A stretch of DNA of 64,000 nt from Asticcacaulis excentricus. Its GTDB lineage: Bacteria; Pseudomonadota; Alphaproteobacteria; Caulobacterales; Caulobacteraceae. Position numbers and translations under genes: made by a program. Positions 33,250-43,019 of this stretch are shown here, in pieces. Under the pieces are notes generated by a model. It was not told the DNA's origin. It did no database searches and was given only the letters and a program-made list of their open reading frames with translations. Within the stretch, counting starts at the first letter, position 1. Each line of letters begins with the position of its first letter. The DNA is taken from positions 682,001 to 746,000 of the forward strand of contig NZ_AP018827.1 in assembly GCF_003966695.1 (NCBI RefSeq), written 5' to 3'.

Positions 33250-34755
33250 ATGACCGTTCTTCTTCCTCGCACCGACCTTGTTCCCAATACATTTGAATTT
33301 GAAACCGAGGCCTTCGTCAAAACGACGGGTTTCCGCGAATATGACGCCCGCTGGGTGTTCGGCAAGGAGATCAACCTGCTGGGCATTCAGGCCCTGGGGC
33401 TGGGGCTGGGCAGCTACATCCATGAACGCGGTGTGAAGCCGCGCATCGTGGTCGGTCACGACTATCGCTCCTACTCGATCAATATCAAGAACGCCCTGAT
33501 CATCGGCCTCATTCAGGCCGGTTGCGAAGTGCTGGATATCGGCTTGTGCCTGTCGCCGATCGCCTATTTTGCGCAGTTCGACCTCGATGCGCCGTGCGTG
33601 GCCATGGTCACGGCTTCGCACAATGAAAACGGCTGGACCGGCGTCAAGATGGGCTGTCAGGCTCCGCTGACCTTCGGCCCGGATGAGATTGGCCGCATGA
33701 AGGACATCATCATGGCGGGTGCCGGCGTTGAACGTGCCGGCGGCTCACTCACCCTGGTTCAGGGCGTACAGGAACGCTATCTCGCCGACGTCGCTTCAAA
33801 GGCGCAACTGAAGCGCAAACTGAAGGTCATCTGCGCCTGCGGTAACGGCACGGCCGGTGCCTTCGCACCGCAGGCCTTGCGCGCCATGGGGGCCGAGGTG
33901 ATCGAGATGGACACCGTCCTCGACAACACCTTCCCTAAATATAATCCGAACCCGGAAGACCATCATATGCTGATGGAAATGGCCAAGGCCGTTAAGGAAT
34001 ACGGTGCCGATCTGGCGCTGGGCTTCGACGGTGACGGTGATCGTTGTGGTGTCGTCGATGACACGGGTGAAGAGATCTTTGCCGACAAGATCGGCCTGAT
34101 GCTGGCGCGTGACCTGTCGGCGCTGCACAAGGACGCGACCTTCGTTGTCGATGTGAAATCGACGGGTCTTTACAAGACCGATGAGGTGCTGAAGGCCAAC
34201 GGCGCGCAAACCGTCTATTGGAAGACGGGCCACTCCTACATCAAGCGCAAGACGTCGGAACTGAAGGCCTTGGCGGGCTTTGAAAAGTCGGGTCACTTCT
34301 TCTTCAACAGCCCGATTGGCCTGGGTTACGACGACGGTATTGTCGCCGCGGCTGCGGTTTTGGCCATGCTTGACCGCAATCCGGGTAAGTCCCTGAGCCA
34401 GCTCAAAGACGCCCTGCCGGTGGCCTATACGTCGCTCACCATGTCGCCGCATTGCGCCGACGAAGTGAAGTATCAGATCCTCGAAAAGATCGTGCAGGAA
34501 TATGTCGATCTGCACGCCAAGGGCGGTGAAATCCTTGGCCGTAAGATCATCGAAGTCATCACGGTCAACGGCGCGCGCGTGCACCTCGATGACGGTTCGT
34601 GGGTGCTGGTGCGTGCCTCATCGAACAAGCCGGAACTGGTGGTCGTGGTCGAAAGCCTGACCTCCGCCGATGACATGCGCGACCTGTTCCACAAGGAAGT
34701 GAAGCCGCGCCTGGCCGCATATCCGGAAATCGGTGGTTATAATCAGGAAATTTAA
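33250..34755 (+). CDS. Phosphomannomutase/phosphoglucomutase
   Basis: A 501-residue alpha-D-phosphohexomutase. The phospho-serine loop is MVTASHNENGWTG (S123), the metal loop is FDGDGDRCG, the sugar-specificity loop is near GFEKSGHFFF, and the phosphate-binding loop near VRASSNKPELVVV (RxSxNxP). It interconverts mannose- or glucose-6-phosphate and the 1-phosphates. GAGAGG lies 6 nt ahead of the ATG. It is probably cotranscribed with galU. A Rho-independent terminator follows. Confidence 0.93.
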   Translation: MTVLLPRTDLVPNTFEFETEAFVKTTGFREYDARWVFGKEINLLGIQALGLGLGSYIHERGVKPRIVVGHDYRSYSINIKNALIIGLIQAGCEVLDIGLCLSPIAYFAQFDLDAPCVAMVTASHNENGWTGVKMGCQAPLTFGPDEIGRMKDIIMAGAGVERAGGSLTLVQGVQERYLADVASKAQLKRKLKVICACGNGTAGAFAPQALRAMGAEVIEMDTVLDNTFPKYNPNPEDHHMLMEMAKAVKEYGADLALGFDGDGDRCGVVDDTGEEIFADKIGLMLARDLSALHKDATFVVDVKSTGLYKTDEVLKANGAQTVYWKTGHSYIKRKTSELKALAGFEKSGHFFFNSPIGLGYDDGIVAAAAVLAMLDRNPGKSLSQLKDALPVAYTSLTMSPHCADEVKYQILEKIVQEYVDLHAKGGEILGRKIIEVITVNGARVHLDDGSWVLVRASSNKPELVVVVESLTSADDMRDLFHKEVKPRLAAYPEIGGYNQEI

Positions 34756-34817
34756 ACACAAGAATTCGACCGCTTTAAGGTCAGTCTTTAAGTGTTCAAA
34801 GCGAATGCGGTTTAACA

Positions 34818-34852
34818 AGGGAGTGCCTGAACAGGGCGCTCCCTTTCTTTTA
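34818..34852 (+). terminator. Rho-independent terminator after phosphohexomutase
   Basis: AAGGGAGTGCC and GGGCGCTCCCTT pair around a 6-nt loop, followed by TCTTTT. It closes the galU operon. Confidence 0.85.
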
Positions 34853-34931
34853 GATCTAAGATCCCAACCTAATCAGTATATTGATTTGTCGTCCGAACAC
34901 GGACTCTCTTGGTGTGTAAGCAGGAGGATGA

Positions 34932-35365
34932 ATGATGGCTGGTGAGTTTTGGCTGAGCGATGCGTAATGGTCGGCTATCGAACCGGTGCTGCCAAATGTT
35001 TATTCAGGGGCCCGCCGGGAGGATGACCGGCGGGTCATCAGCGGCATCGTTCATGTCCTGAAATCGGGCTGCCGCTGGCAGGATTGCCCCTCTGTCTATG
35101 GCCCGCCAACGACCATCTATAACCGCTTTCATCGCTGGTCAGGACGACGCCTCTGGCATAAGATTCCGGAGGCTTTGTTAAAGGCCTTTACCAACGATGA
35201 GCCTATGATCGACTCGACGACGGTCAAGGCTCACCGCTCTGCGGGCGGCGGAAAAGGGGGGCGCACTACCGGGCCATCGGTCGCTCACGCGATGATGCCG
35301 GCCATTACTGGCGCAAGCTTAGTGGCCTTTTCTATGAAAACCTCATGACCGCGCCACCACAATAA
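34932..35365 (+). pseudogene. Degraded IS5-family transposase remnant
   Basis: ATG at 34932 opens MMAGEFWLSDA, then an in-frame TAA (34965-34967) stands where IS5 transposases have Gln (SDAQW). The frame resumes with DDRRVISGIVHVLKSGCRWQDCP, YNRFHRWS and IDSTTVKAHRSAGGGKGG. A frameshift near 35265 moves the AIGRSR segment to the next frame, which runs to 35365. The rest of the transposase is missing and no clear terminal repeats are seen. The flank to 35700 is AT-rich, with one strong hairpin and no convincing gene. Confidence 0.8.
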
Positions 35366-35549
35366 CTCCGACAATTATTTTTATCAATCGTATATTTTAT
35401 ATTTGACCCCACCGACTAAGCAGGATTACATTTTTGATGGGTGCAGCACTCTTGGTTCCGGTGAAGAGGCCTGTGCCCGGCTTACCGTGCGGCCTCTGAT
35501 TACATTGTAGACTTCCTCCGGGTTATCAGAGTCCGCCAGTCCCTTGGAT

Positions 35550-35583
35550 GTCCACCACCCCTCGCTTTTGTCGGGTGGTGGAC
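35550..35583 (+). terminator. Perfect 11-bp hairpin upstream of DUF5695 gene
   Basis: GTCCACCACCC pairs with GGGTGGTGGAC around a 12-nt loop; the following ACCTTCTTTCTTTC is pyrimidine-rich. It may be a terminator or an attenuator in the leader of the gene at 35701. Confidence 0.5.
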
Positions 35584-35700
35584 ACCTTCTTTCTTTCAGT
35601 CGGCCTCCGCAAACCTTGTGGATAAGCCAAACCCCAAACACGAAAAAGAAACCTGAGTATTTTTCGTGAATAACCCCCTTTTCACCCGACGGAGTGAACC

Positions 35701-38469
35701 ATGACGCCATCCGCCGTATCGACCTTTACCCGCCGTACCAGTCTGACGGCTATGGCCGCAGCACTGGCCGCGCCCGCTCTGGCGCAGGCCGCTGATACAG
35801 CGGGGCTGGCCTGGAACAGCCCGGAGGCGCAAACCACCGTTCACGAAACGCCGGACTTTCATATCGAGCTTCAGGAAACCTCCCAGACCCTCGTCTCACT
35901 GGCCCCCAAGGGCGTAGAGGGCGGCTTCGACTTCGCCCCGCGCCACCGTTTCACCCAGCGTCTGGGCGATGGGTGCTATCGTCTGGGGGATCTCGACCTG
36001 CGTGTGCGTGTTGAGGGCGAGGAGGGGTGGCGCGACCATTCGACGGCCTATCGCCGCGTCAAGGTCAAGGCTCTGCCCAAGCCGAAAGGCGCTTTGGCCT
36101 CGGCGGACATCACCGCCAGCCTCGGTGCCGATATGCCGCTGAAGGTGGTGCGGACGTGGAGCGTGTCTGAGGGCAAGCTGGTCCTGCGCTTTACCCTGAC
36201 GAACCCCACGCAGAAGACGATTGAAGTCGGCGGTCTGGGCATGGCCATGGTCTTCGACAATATCATCAGCGGGCGTCACCTTGATGAGGCCCACGATGTC
36301 GCCTCCTTTTACGACCCTTACGTCGGCCTGAATGCCGGTTATCTTCAGGTCAACCGCCTGAACGGGCAGGGGCCGTCGCTGCTGGTCCTGCCCGCCAGCG
36401 ATACGGCGAAGTTCGAGCTGTACAAGCCGATCCTCAACACGCGCGACGCCGATAAAAAGCCGGCCATCTACAGCGATATCGAGCCCCGAAACATGACGTT
36501 CGAAGGCTTCTATAGCTGGATGACGCACGCCAAAGGCTTTGCCGACAGCGAATGGAAGGGCGTCGAACAGTGGAATACGCCGACTTCACTGATGTTGAAG
36601 CCGGGGCAATCGACCAGCGTGGCGCTGAAATTCGTACTGTCGCCCTCGATCCGTGAGATCGAGCCGACCCTGATCAAACAGGGCCGTCCGGTCGCCGTCG
36701 GTATTCCCGGTTATGTGGTTCCGACCGACCTGCCCGCCGACCTGTTTGTCCATGCGCCCAAGGCGGTAAAGGCCTTCGCGGTGCATCCGCAGGGCGCGCT
36801 GGAGGTCACGCCTGCGGGCGCTATCAAAGGCGGCTGGCTGAAATACAGCGTGGCGGGCAAGACGCTGGGCCGCGCGCGCCTGACCCTGTCCTATGCCGAC
36901 GGCACGCAGCAGACCGTCCATTACAAGGTGACCAAGCCGCAAGCCGAGGCCGTGGCCGATATGGGGCACTTCCTGACCACGAAGCAGTGGTACGAAAACC
37001 CCGATGATCCGTTCAAACGCTCGCCGTCGATCATGATTTACGACCGCGAAGAGAACGCGCTGGTGCTTCAGGACAATCGCGTCTGGGTGTCGGGCCTGTC
37101 GGACGAAGGCGGGGCCGGGGCGTGGCTGGCGGCCATCATGAAACAGCTCGACAATCCGAAGCCCGAAGAGGTGCAAAAGTTTGAGCGCTTCGCCAACACT
37201 ACCCTGTGGGGGCAAATCCAGACTCCGGAAGGCCCCGATAAGTACGGCGTGCGCAAGTCGGTGATGTTCTATGACCCCGAAGGGATGCCCAAGGGCACCT
37301 ATGATGCCTCTCTGAACTGGAAGGTGTGGTCGGCCTGGGACCGCAAGCACGCCGCCGATCTGGGGCGGTCCTACAACTATCCGCACCCGGCGGCAGCGTG
37401 GTGGACGCTGTATCGCCTCGGCCGCTACCACACGGGCATGACGGCTGGCGAAACCTGGCAGACCTATCTGACGCGGGCGGCGGAAACCATCAAGGCCATG
37501 ATGAGCAAGGCGCCCTACTATACACAGTTCGGGCAGATGGAAGGCGATGTCTTCCTCTACATTCTGCTTGATCTGAAGCGGGAAGGCTGGACCGAACTGG
37601 CCGCAGAGGTCGAGGCGTTGATGAAGGGCCGCGTCGAAATCTGGAAGACGCTGAAATACCCGTTCGGCTCGGAAATGCCGTGGGACTCCACCGGTCAGGC
37701 CGAAGTCTATATGTGGATGCGCTATTTCGGCCATCAGGATAAGGCCGATGTCACGCGCGAAGTCATCATGGCCTATGACCCGGCCATCCCGCACTGGGGC
37801 TATAACGGCTCGGCGCGTCGCTTCTGGGACTTCCTCTATGCCGGCAAGCTGTCGCGGATTGAGCGTCAGTTGCACCATTACGGCTCGTCGCTGAATGCCG
37901 TGCCGCTGTTCGACGCCTACCGCGAAACGCCGGATGACCTCTATATGCTGCGCGTCGCCTATGGCGGCCTGATGGGCTCACTGACCAATATCGACGCAGA
38001 GGGTTTTGCCTCGGCGGCCTTCCATTCCTTCCCGGACGCCATGAAGTGGGACGCCATCAATGGCGACTATGGCATGAGTTTCTTCGGTCACGCCGTGACC
38101 TCGGCCTCGTATCTGGTTAAACACCCGGTGTTCGGCTGGACCGGCTTTGGCGGCGTAGTCAAAACGACCGATGGGATGATCCGCCTTGCGCCGAAGGACA
38201 GCGCCCGCCGCCGCGTCTTTATCGCTCCGGCGGGTCTGTGGATCACGCTGGATGCGGGTAAGATCGCGGAGGTCGCCTATGACAGCGTCAGCGGCAAGGT
38301 GCACCTGACCCTGGCCGCTGCCGACGCCCAGACGCCCGTCGCCTACGTGAATTTTGAAACCACGGTGAAGGGGGCCAGGCCCTATAGCCTCAAGGCCGAT
38401 AAGGCTCTGGGTGCCTATGCGATACCGCTGAAGGCTGAACCCGTCACCATAGACCTGATCCGCGCCTGA
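35701..38469 (+). CDS. DUF5695 protein, Tat-exported, probable glycan-active enzyme
   Basis: A 922-residue protein with a twin-arginine signal (FTRRTSLTAMAAALAAPALAQA). The first half is beta-rich (about 40-400); the second half (about 420-790) is likely an (alpha/alpha)-barrel, with WYENPDDPFKRSPSIMIYDREENALVLQDNR, EGGAGAWLAA, YNYPHPAAAWWTLYRLGRYH and PWDSTGQAEVYMWMRYFG. This fits DUF5695, which occurs in polysaccharide-use loci. No reaction has been assigned that I can name with certainty. It lies 16 bp upstream of a GH127 gene and is probably cotranscribed, so a role in the same plant-glycan pathway is likely. Confidence 0.8.
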   Translation: MTPSAVSTFTRRTSLTAMAAALAAPALAQAADTAGLAWNSPEAQTTVHETPDFHIELQETSQTLVSLAPKGVEGGFDFAPRHRFTQRLGDGCYRLGDLDLRVRVEGEEGWRDHSTAYRRVKVKALPKPKGALASADITASLGADMPLKVVRTWSVSEGKLVLRFTLTNPTQKTIEVGGLGMAMVFDNIISGRHLDEAHDVASFYDPYVGLNAGYLQVNRLNGQGPSLLVLPASDTAKFELYKPILNTRDADKKPAIYSDIEPRNMTFEGFYSWMTHAKGFADSEWKGVEQWNTPTSLMLKPGQSTSVALKFVLSPSIREIEPTLIKQGRPVAVGIPGYVVPTDLPADLFVHAPKAVKAFAVHPQGALEVTPAGAIKGGWLKYSVAGKTLGRARLTLSYADGTQQTVHYKVTKPQAEAVADMGHFLTTKQWYENPDDPFKRSPSIMIYDREENALVLQDNRVWVSGLSDEGGAGAWLAAIMKQLDNPKPEEVQKFERFANTTLWGQIQTPEGPDKYGVRKSVMFYDPEGMPKGTYDASLNWKVWSAWDRKHAADLGRSYNYPHPAAAWWTLYRLGRYHTGMTAGETWQTYLTRAAETIKAMMSKAPYYTQFGQMEGDVFLYILLDLKREGWTELAAEVEALMKGRVEIWKTLKYPFGSEMPWDSTGQAEVYMWMRYFGHQDKADVTREVIMAYDPAIPHWGYNGSARRFWDFLYAGKLSRIERQLHHYGSSLNAVPLFDAYRETPDDLYMLRVAYGGLMGSLTNIDAEGFASAAFHSFPDAMKWDAINGDYGMSFFGHAVTSASYLVKHPVFGWTGFGGVVKTTDGMIRLAPKDSARRRVFIAPAGLWITLDAGKIAEVAYDSVSGKVHLTLAAADAQTPVAYVNFETTVKGARPYSLKADKALGAYAIPLKAEPVTIDLIRA

Positions 38470-38485
38470 CACAGGGAAACGCCAG

Positions 38486-40864
38486 ATGATCCGCACGACC
38501 TTTCAAACCGATCGCCGCGCCCTGTTGTGTGGGGCCGGGGCCCTGACGCTTCTGACCGCGATCGGCGGGCCGGCCGTGGCCTCAGCCCCCATCGTCGCTA
38601 CGCCCATTCCGCTAACACAGGTGCGCCTGCTGCCGTCGCCCTTCCTTGACGCTGTAGAGGCCAACCGTCGCTACCTGCTGTTCTTGTCGCCCGACCGCTT
38701 CCTGCACAATTATCACAAGTTTGCCGGTCTGCCGGTGAAGGGGGAGATTTACGGCGGTTGGGAGTCCGACACCATCGCGGGTGAGGGGCTGGGGCACTAT
38801 CTGTCGGCTCTGTCGCTGATGCACGCCCAGACGGGTGATGCCGAATGTGTGACCCGCATCCACTACATTATTTCCGAACTCGAAAAGGTGCAGTCGGCGC
38901 ATGGCGACGGCTATGCGGCGGGCTTTATGCGCAAGCGTAAGGACGGCTCCATCGTTGATGGCAAGGAAATCTTCCCCGAAATCATGGCGGGCGATATCCG
39001 CTCGGCGGGCTTCGATCTCAATGGCTGTTGGGTGCCCTTCTATAACTGGCATAAGCTGTTTGCCGGGCTTCTGGACGCGCAGGCCTATTGCGGTATCGAC
39101 CGCGGCATCCCGGTGGCCGAAAAGCTGGGTGGCTATATCGAAAAGGTCTTTGCGGCGCTGGACGACGCTCAGACGCAGAAGGTGCTCGATTGCGAACACG
39201 GCGGCATCAATGAGAGCTTCGCTGAACTGTATAGCCGCACGAACAATCCGCGCTGGCTGAAACTGTCGGAGCGGCTCTATCACCATCGGATGCTCGACCC
39301 GCTGGCGGCCCGTGAAGACAAGCTGGCCAACAATCACGCCAATACGCAGGTGCCCAAGCTGATCGGTCTGGCACGCCTTTATGAACTGACGCAGAAGCCG
39401 CCGTATCAGACCGCCTCCAGCTTCTTCTGGGAGCGCGTCGTCAACCACCACAGCTTTGTGATTGGCGGCAATGCCGACCGGGAATATTTCTTCGAACCGG
39501 ACACCATTTCAGCCCATATCACCGAGCAGACCTGCGAGAGCTGCAACACCTACAATATGTTGAAGCTGACGCGCCACCTGTATAGCTGGTCGCCCAAGGC
39601 GGCGTGGTTCGACTATTACGAGCGGGCTCACCTCAACCACATGCTGGCGCATCAGAACCCGAAAACCGGCATGTTCACCTATATGATGCCGCTAATGTCG
39701 GGGACGGCACGCGAATATTCCGATCCGGAAAATTCGTTCTGGTGCTGCGTCCTGTCGGGGATCGAAACCCATTCCAAGCACGGGGACTCGATCTACTGGC
39801 AGCAGGACAAGACGCTGTTCGTCAACCTGTTCATCCCGTCAAAGGTCAACTGGGCGGCGCAAAAGGCGGCGTTCGAACTGACGACCAAATACCCCTATGA
39901 GGGGCAGGTGGCGCTGAAACTAAACCAGCTTTCGGGCACGAAGACCTTTACCGTGGCCGTGCGTATCCCCGGCTGGGCCAAAACCTCAACCCTACGCGTC
40001 AATGGCAAGCCGGCCCTGGCCAGGATGAGCGACGGCTATGCCCTGATCACCCGCAAATGGCGCGCGGGCGACGTGGTGACGCTCGACCTGCCGCTGGCGC
40101 TGCGTTTTGAGACCGCAGCGGGTGATGACAAGGTCGTGGCCCTGCTGCGCGGCCCGATGGTGCTGGCCGCCGATCTGGGGCCAGCGGATAAGCCGTGGGA
40201 AGGCGATGCCCCGGCACTGGTCGGCTCCGATCTGATCGGCAGCTTCCAACCCGTCTCGGTGGCCGAAGCGGTATATGTATCCAAAGGCTCAGGACGTCCG
40301 GGGGATATGACCTTCCGTCCTTTCTATGCGCAGTACGAACGCCGCACGGCGGTCTATTTCAACCGCTATAGCGATGCCGAATGGGCGCAGGCTCAGGTCG
40401 CCTATCGCGCTGAACAGGCCCGCCTGAAAGACATCGCCAACCGTTCGGTCGATGTCATGCATCTGGGCGAAATGCAGCCCGAACGCGACCACAACCTGCA
40501 AACCGGCGGCAACTCCTACCCGGTGGTCTATCGCGCCCGCAATGGCCGCGACGCCCGCACCGGCGGCTTCTTCAGCTTTGAGATGAAGACGACCAAGGAC
40601 GGCAAAAACGATTCTGGCCCGCTGGTGCTTCAGGCGACCTATTGGGGCTCGGAATTCAACCGCAGCTTCACCATCGAGATTGACGGCACGGTCATCGCGC
40701 ATGAGCGCCTGTCGGGTCGTCAGCCGGGTGCGTGGATCGACGTTGATTATCCCATTCCGCACGAACTGACGCGCGGCAAACAAAAGGTCACAATCAAGTT
40801 CAATCCACAGGAAGGCAAGACGGCCGGTCCGGTCTTTGGGGTGCGCCTGTTTACAAAAGCGTAA
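38486..40864 (+). CDS. GH127 (DUF1680) beta-L-arabinofuranosidase, second paralogue
   Basis: A 792-residue paralogue of the gene at 1465-3780 with the same architecture. A twin-arginine signal (TDRRALLCGAGALTLLTAIGG) precedes the catalytic barrel. Catalytic/zinc residues are present: EQTCESCNTYN (E351, C353), FWCCVLSG (C420, C421), and E333 in ADREYFF as likely acid/base. AGGGAAA lies upstream of the ATG. It is the second gene of the operon with DUF5695. Differences from the first copy around the active site (AHITEQTCES against ANRLDQQTCEA) suggest a different linkage or substrate. Confidence 0.9.
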   Translation: MIRTTFQTDRRALLCGAGALTLLTAIGGPAVASAPIVATPIPLTQVRLLPSPFLDAVEANRRYLLFLSPDRFLHNYHKFAGLPVKGEIYGGWESDTIAGEGLGHYLSALSLMHAQTGDAECVTRIHYIISELEKVQSAHGDGYAAGFMRKRKDGSIVDGKEIFPEIMAGDIRSAGFDLNGCWVPFYNWHKLFAGLLDAQAYCGIDRGIPVAEKLGGYIEKVFAALDDAQTQKVLDCEHGGINESFAELYSRTNNPRWLKLSERLYHHRMLDPLAAREDKLANNHANTQVPKLIGLARLYELTQKPPYQTASSFFWERVVNHHSFVIGGNADREYFFEPDTISAHITEQTCESCNTYNMLKLTRHLYSWSPKAAWFDYYERAHLNHMLAHQNPKTGMFTYMMPLMSGTAREYSDPENSFWCCVLSGIETHSKHGDSIYWQQDKTLFVNLFIPSKVNWAAQKAAFELTTKYPYEGQVALKLNQLSGTKTFTVAVRIPGWAKTSTLRVNGKPALARMSDGYALITRKWRAGDVVTLDLPLALRFETAAGDDKVVALLRGPMVLAADLGPADKPWEGDAPALVGSDLIGSFQPVSVAEAVYVSKGSGRPGDMTFRPFYAQYERRTAVYFNRYSDAEWAQAQVAYRAEQARLKDIANRSVDVMHLGEMQPERDHNLQTGGNSYPVVYRARNGRDARTGGFFSFEMKTTKDGKNDSGPLVLQATYWGSEFNRSFTIEIDGTVIAHERLSGRQPGAWIDVDYPIPHELTRGKQKVTIKFNPQEGKTAGPVFGVRLFTKA

Positions 40865-40972
40865 AATCAACCGGATTTGATGCTCTCCTGAGCCCGGCAT
40901 TTGTGTTTGTTTCGGGTGCAGGTCGGCTTTGAACCGATAGGCAAGCAGGGGAATTCCTGCTAAACAGAGCGC

Positions 40973-41326
40973 ATGTGGAAGCGACTGAGCCGTATTGCCG
41001 GATTGCTGGCCTTCGTCCTGGCGACGATGGCGGGACCGGTCGTGGCGCAAGCGCAAAACGCCAGTGTTGCCGAGCCCATGCCCTGTCACAAGATGACAAT
41101 GGGTGAACAGGCAACGCCGCACAACAAACACCCTGTCGAAAAGTCACATTCCGATTGCGGCAGCGCCTGTCAGTGCCCAGTCAGCCACTGCGCCACCGGA
41201 GCGCTGAGTCTGCCACCGGTGGCGTCCCCCATGGTCTATGACGGCCCCATGCGCACAGCTTTTGGCAGAGATCAACGGTTGCGCTTTGCCCTCAGCGACG
41301 ATCTGATGCGCCCGCCGCGTGCCTGA
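40973..41326 (+). CDS. Small periplasmic Cys/His/Met-rich protein of copper operon
   Basis: A 117-residue protein with a signal peptide (RIAGLLAFVLATMAGPVVAQA) and metal-binding-looking segments PCHKMTMGEQ and SDCGSACQCPVSHC. It resembles CopL/DUF2946-type leader proteins found ahead of copA in copper-resistance operons, but similarity is by layout only. AGCAGG and CCTGCT (40944-40961) flank a 6-bp centre just ahead of the start and may be an operator or RNA hairpin. The copA start is 61 bp downstream of its stop. Confidence 0.7.
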   Translation: MWKRLSRIAGLLAFVLATMAGPVVAQAQNASVAEPMPCHKMTMGEQATPHNKHPVEKSHSDCGSACQCPVSHCATGALSLPPVASPMVYDGPMRTAFGRDQRLRFALSDDLMRPPRA

Positions 41327-41387
41327 AAACCGGACTCGCATCGCGCCCAGACCGGGCGCGACTCGTCACGTTTTCAGGAAAACACTC

Positions 41388-43019
41388 ATGAAATCCATGC
41401 TTTTGGCGGGTTTCTTCAGCCTGTGCGCCTCTGTGGCCCTGGCCGAAACCCGCACCTATGACCTGACTATATCGCAGGTCCAGTCCACGGTGGGCGGCAA
41501 ACCCGTCCCCAAGATTGCAGTCAACGGCACCATTCCCGGCCCCGTCCTGCGTTTCACCGAAGGCGATGAGGCAGTCATTCACGTCACCAACCGCTTGAAA
41601 ACGCCAACCTCGGTCCACTGGCACGGCTTGCTGCTACCGGGTGTGATGGACGGCGCGCCGGGCTTCAACGGCTTCAAGGGCATAGCGCCGGGTGAGACCT
41701 TCACCTATCGTTTCCCAGTCCGCCAGTCGGGCACCTACTGGTACCACTCGCATTCGTTAGGGCAGGAGGCGGACGGCCTGTATGCGGGCATCGTCATCGC
41801 CCCCAAAACGCCGGACCCCATTCAGGCCGACCGCGATTACGTGGTGCTGCTGTCCGATTATCATCAGGACAGCGCGGCGCGCATTCAGGCCAACCTCAAA
41901 AAGTCGTCCGACTATTATCAGTACAAACGCCGCACCGTGGGTGACTTGCTTAAGGGCGCACATCAAGAGGGGCTTGGTAAGGCTCTGAAATCAGCCGGTG
42001 AGTGGGGAAAGATGCGTATGCTCCCCACCGACCTGTCCGACGTCACCGGCTACCGCTTTCTGGTCAACGGCCTGACGAATGCCCAGAACTGGACGGGCCT
42101 GTTCCGGCCGGGTGAGCGGGTGCGCCTGCGCTTTATCAATGCCTCGGCGATGACCATGTACGATGTGCGCATTCCGGGCCTGAAGATGACGGTCGTAGCC
42201 GCCGATGGCCGCCCGGTGCAGCCGGTCGAGGTCGATGAGTTCCGCTTCGGAAATGCTGAAACCTACGATGTCATCGTCACGCCGCGCGAAGACCGCGCCT
42301 ATACGATTGCCGCTGAGTCGCTTGATCGCGAAGGCTTTGCATTGGGCACGCTGGCCCCGCGCGAAGGGATGACCGGCGACATCCCGGCGCATCGCCCGCG
42401 CGCCGTGCTCAGGATGGGTGACATGAATATGGACGTCATGATGCGCGATGACCCCAATATGGATATGAGCCAGATGGACCACGACAGCGGATGGGCCGAC
42501 ACCGGCGCGCCCAAAGGGGCCGTGGTGCTCGACTATGCGCAGTTGAAAAGCCTGACGCCTCAAAGTGACACGCGCGCCCCTACGCGCTTTATCAAGGTGG
42601 TACTGGGCGGCAGTATGGAGCGCTATATCTGGACGATAAACGGCAGGACGTTCAGCCCGCAAGACGGCATTGCACTGGGCTATAATGAGCGGGTGCGGTT
42701 GATCTACGTCAATGAAACCATGATGGCGCATCCCTTACATCTGCACGGCATGTTCGTGCAGCTTGAAAACGGACAGGATACGGATCGCCTGCCGGACAAA
42801 CATACGGTGATCGTGCCGCCGGGTCAGACCGTGTCGGTTCTGCTCTCGGCCACCGAGCCCGGTGACTGGCCCTATCACTGCCACCTGATGTTCCATATGC
42901 AGTCGGGTATGATGACGACCTTGCGCGTCGCTGCACCGGAAGCGGGTTTTGTGCCCCCGGCTGCGCAACCCGCTCCGGACCACACGTCACACGGGGAGGG
43001 CCATCATGCACATCATTAA
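41388..43019 (+). CDS. copA: Copper resistance multicopper oxidase CopA
   Basis: 543 residues from ATG 41388, which has AGGAAAA ahead; upstream in-frame sequence overlaps the previous gene. A Sec-type signal (MLLAGFFSLCASVALA) is followed by three cupredoxin domains. Copper ligands: HWHG (77-80), WYHSHS (118-123), HPLHLHG and WPYHCHLMFHM near the C-terminus. A Met/Asp/His-rich stretch (MDVMMRDDPNMDMSQMDHD) in the middle is typical of periplasmic CopA and binds Cu(I). It oxidises cuprous copper in the periplasm. Unlike many CopA proteins, the signal has no twin arginine. It overlaps copB by 14 bp. Confidence 0.93.
   Translation: MKSMLLAGFFSLCASVALAETRTYDLTISQVQSTVGGKPVPKIAVNGTIPGPVLRFTEGDEAVIHVTNRLKTPTSVHWHGLLLPGVMDGAPGFNGFKGIAPGETFTYRFPVRQSGTYWYHSHSLGQEADGLYAGIVIAPKTPDPIQADRDYVVLLSDYHQDSAARIQANLKKSSDYYQYKRRTVGDLLKGAHQEGLGKALKSAGEWGKMRMLPTDLSDVTGYRFLVNGLTNAQNWTGLFRPGERVRLRFINASAMTMYDVRIPGLKMTVVAADGRPVQPVEVDEFRFGNAETYDVIVTPREDRAYTIAAESLDREGFALGTLAPREGMTGDIPAHRPRAVLRMGDMNMDVMMRDDPNMDMSQMDHDSGWADTGAPKGAVVLDYAQLKSLTPQSDTRAPTRFIKVVLGGSMERYIWTINGRTFSPQDGIALGYNERVRLIYVNETMMAHPLHLHGMFVQLENGQDTDRLPDKHTVIVPPGQTVSVLLSATEPGDWPYHCHLMFHMQSGMMTTLRVAAPEAGFVPPAAQPAPDHTSHGEGHHAHH

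Noticed and set aside
35426-35710. Minus-strand 94-codon frame upstream of DUF5695
   Set aside because: Composition unlike neighbours and crosses the 11-bp hairpin; no recognisable domain.
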